Assembly: GCA_028293405.1 (NCBI GenBank)
Contig: JAQGOW010000478.1
Location: 1-9,176, forward strand
Direction: 5' to 3'
Source: Verrucomicrobiales bacterium
GTDB taxonomy: Bacteria > Verrucomicrobiota > Verrucomicrobiia > Limisphaerales > Palsa-1400
DNA length: 9,176 nt
Under the pieces are notes generated by a model that made no database searches, was not told the DNA's origin, and saw nothing but the letters and a program-made list of their open reading frames with translations. Below are positions 5,514 through 9,176 of this stretch, piece after piece. How positions within the stretch are numbered: the stretch's first letter is position 1; each line of letters starts with the position of its first letter. The position numbers and the translations under genes were made by a program.

Positions 5514-8375
5514 ATGGATTTATTTCAAATAGGTCAGCGGTGGAGCAGCGAATCGGAGCCAGAACTTGGTTTAGGCACGATCGTGCAAACGGGAGGCGGT
5601 CGGGTGAAGATTGAGTTTGCCGCCGCCACGGAAACCCGCACCTATGTTGCCGAGAACGCGCCGCTGAAACGTGTGCGCTTCCGGGTCGGTGACAAAGTCA
5701 AAACCAGCGATGATAAAGAAATTCAGATCGAGGAAGTGATCGAGCAACGAGGTCTGCTGATTTATGTCGGCAATAACCTGCGACTGCCCGAAGCAGAGCT
5801 CAGCGATCGAATCAGTTTGAAGGGGCCACAGGAGCGTTTGTTCAAAGGCAGTTTTGAAGAGTCGTCAGCGTTTGATCTGCGGCGTCGCACTTTGGAGTTT
5901 TCGCATCAGGCGCGGAAATCGGCAGTGCGCGGTTTTGTCGGTGGCAGGATCGATCTTATACCCCATCAGCTTTATATCGCGCATGAAGTGACCAGTCGGC
6001 ACGCGCCGCGGGTGATGCTCTCGGATGAAGTCGGGCTTGGAAAAACGATCGAGGCTTGTCTCATCTTGCATCGGCTGCTGTTGAGCGGCCGAGCCAATCG
6101 CATCCTCGTGCTTGTGCCGGAGTCGCTCGTGCATCAATGGTTCGTGGAAATGCTCCGTCGGTTCAACGTGTGGCTGAATATTTTTGATGCTGAACGTTGC
6201 GCGGCCATCGAAGCGGGGGAGCCCGGGGCAAATCCGTTCCTGGATGATCAGTTCGTTTTGACCAGCATCGATTTTCTCGCGCGCGAGCCGCGACAGGCGG
6301 CGCATGCCATCGCCGCAGGTTGGGACATTCTTGTTGTGGATGAGGCGCATCACCTTGAATGGTCACCGGAAACGCCGAGCCGTGAGTATCAGGTTGTGGA
6401 AGAAATCAGCCGCAACTCCGAAGGGCTGTTGCTTCTAACTGCCACGCCAGAACAGCTTGGGGTGGAAAGTCACTTTGCCCGGTTACGGTTGCTGGACCCG
6501 GATCGATATAGCGACCTTGCCACGTTCCGGGCTGAGTCGGAACATTACAAATCGACTGCGGAAGTTGCCGGAAGGCTTTTGAGTGGGAAGTCACTTGCGA
6601 CGAAGGAAGTGAAATTGCTTCGCACGCTGCTATCGCATGACCGCGACTTGGAGCAGCGGTTGGCCGAATTAGGCAAGGGCAATGCCGAGGCGCGATCAAC
6701 ATTGCTCGAAGAATTGCTGGATTTGCACGGGCCGGGGCGCGTGCTTTTCCGCAATACCCGCGCGGGCATGAAAGGTTTTCCAAAGCGCACGGCGCGGTTG
6801 GCCAAGCTCGACGCTGGCTCGGACCCGGAGTCATTGCTGGATCAGCTTTCCAGCGAATTCGCCGAAGATGCCGGCGACACCAACCTGCAAACCTCGTCCG
6901 ATCTGACTAAAGATCCGCGCGTGCGATGGCTGGTGGAGTTGCTGCAAAAACTGGCGCCGGAAAAAGTTTTGGTGATCACTCGCACTATCGAAAAAGCTGA
7001 AGCATTGGACGCTGCACTACGCCGTCACATTACAATCAAAACGGGAATTTTTCACGAAGGTTTGACGCTGGTGCAACGCGATCGCAATGCTGCATGGTTC
7101 GCAGAAGCCGACGGTGCGCGGCTCTTGATTTGTTCAGAAATCGGTAGCGAAGGGCGCAATTTTCAATTTGCGCATCATTTGGTTCTGTTTGATTTACCTC
7201 TTAATCCTGAACTGCTCGAACAACGAATCGGTCGTTTGGATCGCATCGGACAAACCGAAGACATTCAAATTCACGTGCCGTATGTCGAACACAGTCCGCA
7301 GGAAGTATTGGCGCGCTGGTATCACGAAGGTTTGAATGCGTTCGAAAGCAATCTTGAGGGCGGCAACGAACTGCTGCGCAAATTCGGCCGCGCCGTTCAC
7401 GATTTGGCATTGGAGTTTCCAGTGGCAGACCGAAAGGAGGCAGAGGTCGAGTTGGCTGAGCTCCTGACTAAAACGACGCAAGCGCGTCAGTCGATGCGGC
7501 TGCTTCTCGAACAAGGCCGTGATCGTTTGTTGGAACTCAATTCGTTTCGGCCCGCAGTTGCGGCAAAGATGATCAGCGACATTCAGGAGCAAGATCGTCG
7601 CGAGGATCTCGAGAATTACATGCTCGATGTGTTTGATCATTACGGAGTCCAGATCGAAGAACTCGCGCCGCATACATGGGCGTTAAATCCTGACGGCGTG
7701 ATCACCGATTCGTTCCCGTCCATCCCTGCCGAAGGTTTGGTGGCAACATGTGATCGACGTCGCGCGCTCAGCCGGGAGGATGTTGCGTTTTTGACCTGGG
7801 ATCATCCAATGGTTGCCGGAGCGATGGAATTGTTGCTTGGGTCCGAAACTGGAAATTGCGCGTTTGCCGTGCTGCCAACTGCTAATGATCGAACAATGGT
7901 GTTGGAGGCGATCTTTGTCCTGGAAGCAGTTGCTTCACCCCGGTTGCATGCAGACCGCTTTCTCGCACCCACGCCAATCCGTTTAGCAATCACTCACAAA
8001 CTGGAGGACGTCAGTGCGGCTTTTCGGGATGCGACGTTGGAACGGAAGCTACAGAAAGGTTCGGGTTACAAATTGATTGAGAACGCCGACATTGCTCAGC
8101 GAACACTGCCTGCGATGTTGGAGACCGCCACCAGAATTGCCGAGCAACGCGCCGATGCTTTGCGTCAGTCTGCATTGGTGGAAATGAACCAGTTGCTTGG
8201 CCACGAGGTTCGTCGATTGCAGATGTTGATCGAGGTAAATAATCACGTTCGCCCGCGTGAAATTGAAATTGCGCAAGAGCAACAGAGCGAGTTGGCGACG
8301 GTCATTCAGCAGTCCCGAATCCGCCTGGACAGCTTGCGGCTCATCTGGAAAGGGCCTCCTGAGACGCTAAGGTGA
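5514..8375 (+). CDS. rapA: RNA polymerase-associated SNF2-family ATPase RapA (HepA)
   Basis: RapA binds RNA polymerase and uses ATP to free stalled or post-termination complexes. From the ATG at 5514 the protein has 953 residues, close to 968 in E. coli, and resembles it along its whole length. The N-terminus FQIGQRWSSESEPELGLG matches the tandem Tudor-like domain of RapA. The SNF2 ATPase core shows Walker A DEVGLGKT (171-178, Lys177), DEAH (276-279), motif III TAT (309-311) in LLLLTATPEQLG, and motif VI QRIGRLDRIGQ (570-580). The C-terminal RapA-specific region includes the EQGRDRLLEL segment and ends DSLRLIWKG, as in RapA. A GTG at 5463 would add 17 residues without family support, so ATG 5514 is preferred, though no Shine-Dalgarno is obvious. 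The gene is GC-rich like the left part of the window, unlike the methyltransferase pair just upstream. RapA is best known from gammaproteobacteria. Confidence 0.93.
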   Translation: MDLFQIGQRWSSESEPELGLGTIVQTGGGRVKIEFAAATETRTYVAENAPLKRVRFRVGDKVKTSDDKEIQIEEVIEQRGLLIYVGNNLRLPEAELSDRISLKGPQERLFKGSFEESSAFDLRRRTLEFSHQARKSAVRGFVGGRIDLIPHQLYIAHEVTSRHAPRVMLSDEVGLGKTIEACLILHRLLLSGRANRILVLVPESLVHQWFVEMLRRFNVWLNIFDAERCAAIEAGEPGANPFLDDQFVLTSIDFLAREPRQAAHAIAAGWDILVVDEAHHLEWSPETPSREYQVVEEISRNSEGLLLLTATPEQLGVESHFARLRLLDPDRYSDLATFRAESEHYKSTAEVAGRLLSGKSLATKEVKLLRTLLSHDRDLEQRLAELGKGNAEARSTLLEELLDLHGPGRVLFRNTRAGMKGFPKRTARLAKLDAGSDPESLLDQLSSEFAEDAGDTNLQTSSDLTKDPRVRWLVELLQKLAPEKVLVITRTIEKAEALDAALRRHITIKTGIFHEGLTLVQRDRNAAWFAEADGARLLICSEIGSEGRNFQFAHHLVLFDLPLNPELLEQRIGRLDRIGQTEDIQIHVPYVEHSPQEVLARWYHEGLNAFESNLEGGNELLRKFGRAVHDLALEFPVADRKEAEVELAELLTKTTQARQSMRLLLEQGRDRLLELNSFRPAVAAKMISDIQEQDRREDLENYMLDVFDHYGVQIEELAPHTWALNPDGVITDSFPSIPAEGLVATCDRRRALSREDVAFLTWDHPMVAGAMELLLGSETGNCAFAVLPTANDRTMVLEAIFVLEAVASPRLHADRFLAPTPIRLAITHKLEDVSAAFRDATLERKLQKGSGYKLIENADIAQRTLPAMLETATRIAEQRADALRQSALVEMNQLLGHEVRRLQMLIEVNNHVRPREIEIAQEQQSELATVIQQSRIRLDSLRLIWKGPPETLR

Positions 8376-8430
8376 CCTCAACTTACCTGTGAAAATACGA
8401 ATATTTGTTGTTGTCATTTTCGCTAGACAC

Positions 8431-8437
8431 AGGTGAG
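8431..8437 (+). promoter_or_regulatory. Shine-Dalgarno of the SWIB gene
   Basis: AGGTGAG lies 8 bases before the ATG at 8446. It is the clearest ribosome binding site in the window and fixes the start of the SWIB-domain gene. The 70-bp gap after rapA holds no convincing -35/-10 pair; TTGTCA at 8411-8416 has no matching -10. Confidence 0.65.
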
Positions 8438-8445
8438 ATACGTGT

Positions 8446-8766
8446 ATGGCTACAAAGAAAACGACCAAATCAAAAGCAACTAAAGCAAAATCGACCACCA
8501 AGCCGAAGGCGAAGCGTAAACCAAACGCAGCGTTCATGAAGCCGGTGCAACCGGACGCGAAGCTCGCGACAGTTGTTGGCGCAAAGCCGCTGCCAAGAAC
8601 CGAGCTCACGAAAAAGCTTTGGGTTTACATCAAGAAGAATGGTCTTCAGGACAAGAAGGTGAAGACTCAGATCAACGCTGACGCAAACTTGACCGCTGTT
8701 TTCAACGGCAAGAAAAAGGTCAGCATGTTCGAAATGACCAAGTTGGTTTCCAGCCATGTGAGCTGA
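8446..8766 (+). CDS. SWIB/MDM2-domain protein with lysine-rich N-terminal tail
   Basis: The 106-residue protein has a tail of mostly Lys, Thr, Ala and Ser (residues 1-27, for example KKTTKSKATKAK), like histone H1 tails. A SWIB domain (about 29-105) follows, recognised from AFMKPVQPDAKLATVVG, ELTKKLWVYIKKNGLQD and VFNGKKKVSMFEMTKLVSSH. SWIB domains are known from eukaryotic SWI/SNF subunits. In bacteria they occur notably in Chlamydiae, where one is fused to topoisomerase I, and, as I recall, in Verrucomicrobiota. The basic tail suggests DNA binding, so a nucleoid or transcription role is plausible but unproven. A good ribosome site precedes it and a strong terminator follows. It lies 70 bp after rapA, so it could have its own transcript or be read from rapA. 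Confidence 0.9.
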   Translation: MATKKTTKSKATKAKSTTKPKAKRKPNAAFMKPVQPDAKLATVVGAKPLPRTELTKKLWVYIKKNGLQDKKVKTQINADANLTAVFNGKKKVSMFEMTKLVSSHVS

Positions 8767-8790
8767 TAAACCGCTAGTCAGTATAATCTA

Positions 8791-8837
8791 ACGGGGGCGA
8801 GTCTCGAGTTTACTTGGGATTCGCCCCCGTGCTTTTT
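8791..8837 (+). terminator. Strong rho-independent terminator after the SWIB gene
   Basis: ACGGGGGCGA (8791-8800) pairs perfectly with TCGCCCCCGT (8821-8830). The stem then continues inward for eight more pairs (8801-8808 with 8813-8820), three of them G-T wobbles, closing on the loop TTTA. Five T's follow at 8833-8837. It sits 24 bases after the SWIB stop, at the right place to end that transcript. Confidence 0.9.
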
Positions 8838-8888
8838 CCCTCGTTCCTGTTCAACGCTGAAACGACGGCGGGGAGACGGCCCACGAAC

Positions 8889-8916
8889 CCACGCTTTACG
8901 CGTGGATTTATTTTTT
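8889..8916 (+). terminator. Second hairpin with T-tract, possible terminator
   Basis: CCACGC (8889-8894) pairs with GCGTGG (8900-8905) around TTTAC and is followed by ATTTA and six T's. The stem is short and the T-tract starts five to six bases late, so it is weaker than the hairpin just upstream. It may act as a backup terminator, or lie in the leader of the next gene. The rest of the gap up to 8952 shows nothing I can name. Confidence 0.4.
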
Positions 8917-8952
8917 CTACCCAACAGTTTTTTGCCACGGCAGAATCGTGTC

Positions 8953-9176
8953 ATGTCCGAATACGCACCCGACCTTTCGCGCAGGAGTTTTGTTACACGC
9001 TCGCTCACCGGAGCGGGCTTGCTTGGGCTGGCCAGCTTTGCCAATGCCGAACCTGCAACAATCGTGACCAGCGATGTCGTCAACGTCCGCGATTCCGGCG
9101 CGATTGGGGATGGCAAAGCTGATGACACGACTGCGATTCAGGCGGCACTCGACCGAGCGGCGAAGACGACGCCTAT
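8953..9176 (+). CDS. Tat-exported pectate-lyase-like beta-helix protein, 3' end cut by the window
   Basis: Only the first 74 codons are in the window; the frame is still open at its end. Residues 9-32 form a twin-arginine signal: SRRSFVT with Arg10-Arg11, then a hydrophobic stretch (GAGLLGLASFA) and an ANA site at 30-32 for signal peptidase. After a short spacer comes VNVRDSGAIGDGKADDT (43-59) followed by AIQAALDRA, the typical first strand and coil of the Pectate_lyase_3 / right-handed beta-helix superfamily, which includes glycoside hydrolase family 28 and phage-tailspike-like enzymes. The product is therefore probably an exported polysaccharide-degrading enzyme, but the catalytic residues lie outside the window and the substrate cannot be named. 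There is no clear Shine-Dalgarno before the ATG. Confidence 0.82.
   Translation, partial: MSEYAPDLSRRSFVTRSLTGAGLLGLASFANAEPATIVTSDVVNVRDSGAIGDGKADDTTAIQAALDRAAKTTP

Noticed and set aside
5865..6353. Long minus-strand reading frame inside rapA
   Set aside because: It lies opposite a well-supported gene, and its product shows no domain or sensible composition. Such antisense frames are expected in GC-rich genes.
3771..8375. DISARM-like system (methyltransferase plus SNF2 helicase)
   Set aside because: The helicase resembles RapA from the Tudor-like N-terminus to the C-terminus, has host-like composition and is separated by a tRNA fragment. No DUF1998 or PLD-domain gene is present.
8782..8787. 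Perfect TATAAT just upstream of the terminator
   Set aside because: No -35-like hexamer lies at the right distance, and any transcript would run straight into the terminator stem.
8814..9122. Plus-strand frame of 102 codons starting in the terminator
   Set aside because: It starts inside the terminator hairpin and overlaps, in another frame, the clear Tat signal and beta-helix start of the gene at 8953.

Overview
The window looks like a bacterial chromosome segment with a mostly GC-rich background (about 60-68% in lines I counted by hand). Three genes suggest a Verrucomicrobiota-type host: a SWIB-domain protein with a lysine-rich tail, a small protein with a Pro/Glu linker of a kind I associate with that phylum, and a Tat-exported beta-helix protein. 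This is inference from gene content; no rRNA or marker gene is present to settle it.

Left part (1-3601): the 3' portion of a nickel-dependent lactate-racemase-like (LarA) gene is followed by a lipoprotein-type zinc amidase acting on peptidoglycan. That gene overlaps by 4 bp (ATGA) an NAD-dependent nucleotide-sugar epimerase/dehydratase, so the last two look like a cell-envelope pair. A small uncharacterised gene on the minus strand converges on the epimerase, and the two stop codons overlap.

Middle part (about 3602-5462): this stretch is visibly more AT-rich (about 35-45% GC in sampled lines) and looks acquired. It holds a beta-class DNA methyltransferase and, 10 bp downstream, a 237-aa protein I do not recognise, with one glycine-rich hydrophobic segment. 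No restriction endonuclease is visible. Between this pair and the next gene lies the 5' half of a tRNA-Val(CAC)-like sequence with no T-arm, a plausible scar of mobile-element activity. The methyltransferase plus membrane-protein pair is the best candidate here for an undescribed (possibly defence-related) module.

Right part (5463-9176): a full-length RapA/HepA-type SNF2 ATPase that recycles RNA polymerase is followed by the SWIB-domain gene, which has a good Shine-Dalgarno and ends in a very strong rho-independent terminator. The window closes with the start of a Tat-exported pectate-lyase-like beta-helix protein, cut by the window edge. I saw no CRISPR array, insertion sequence, rRNA or complete tRNA. 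The gene-free gaps are all shorter than 300 bp.
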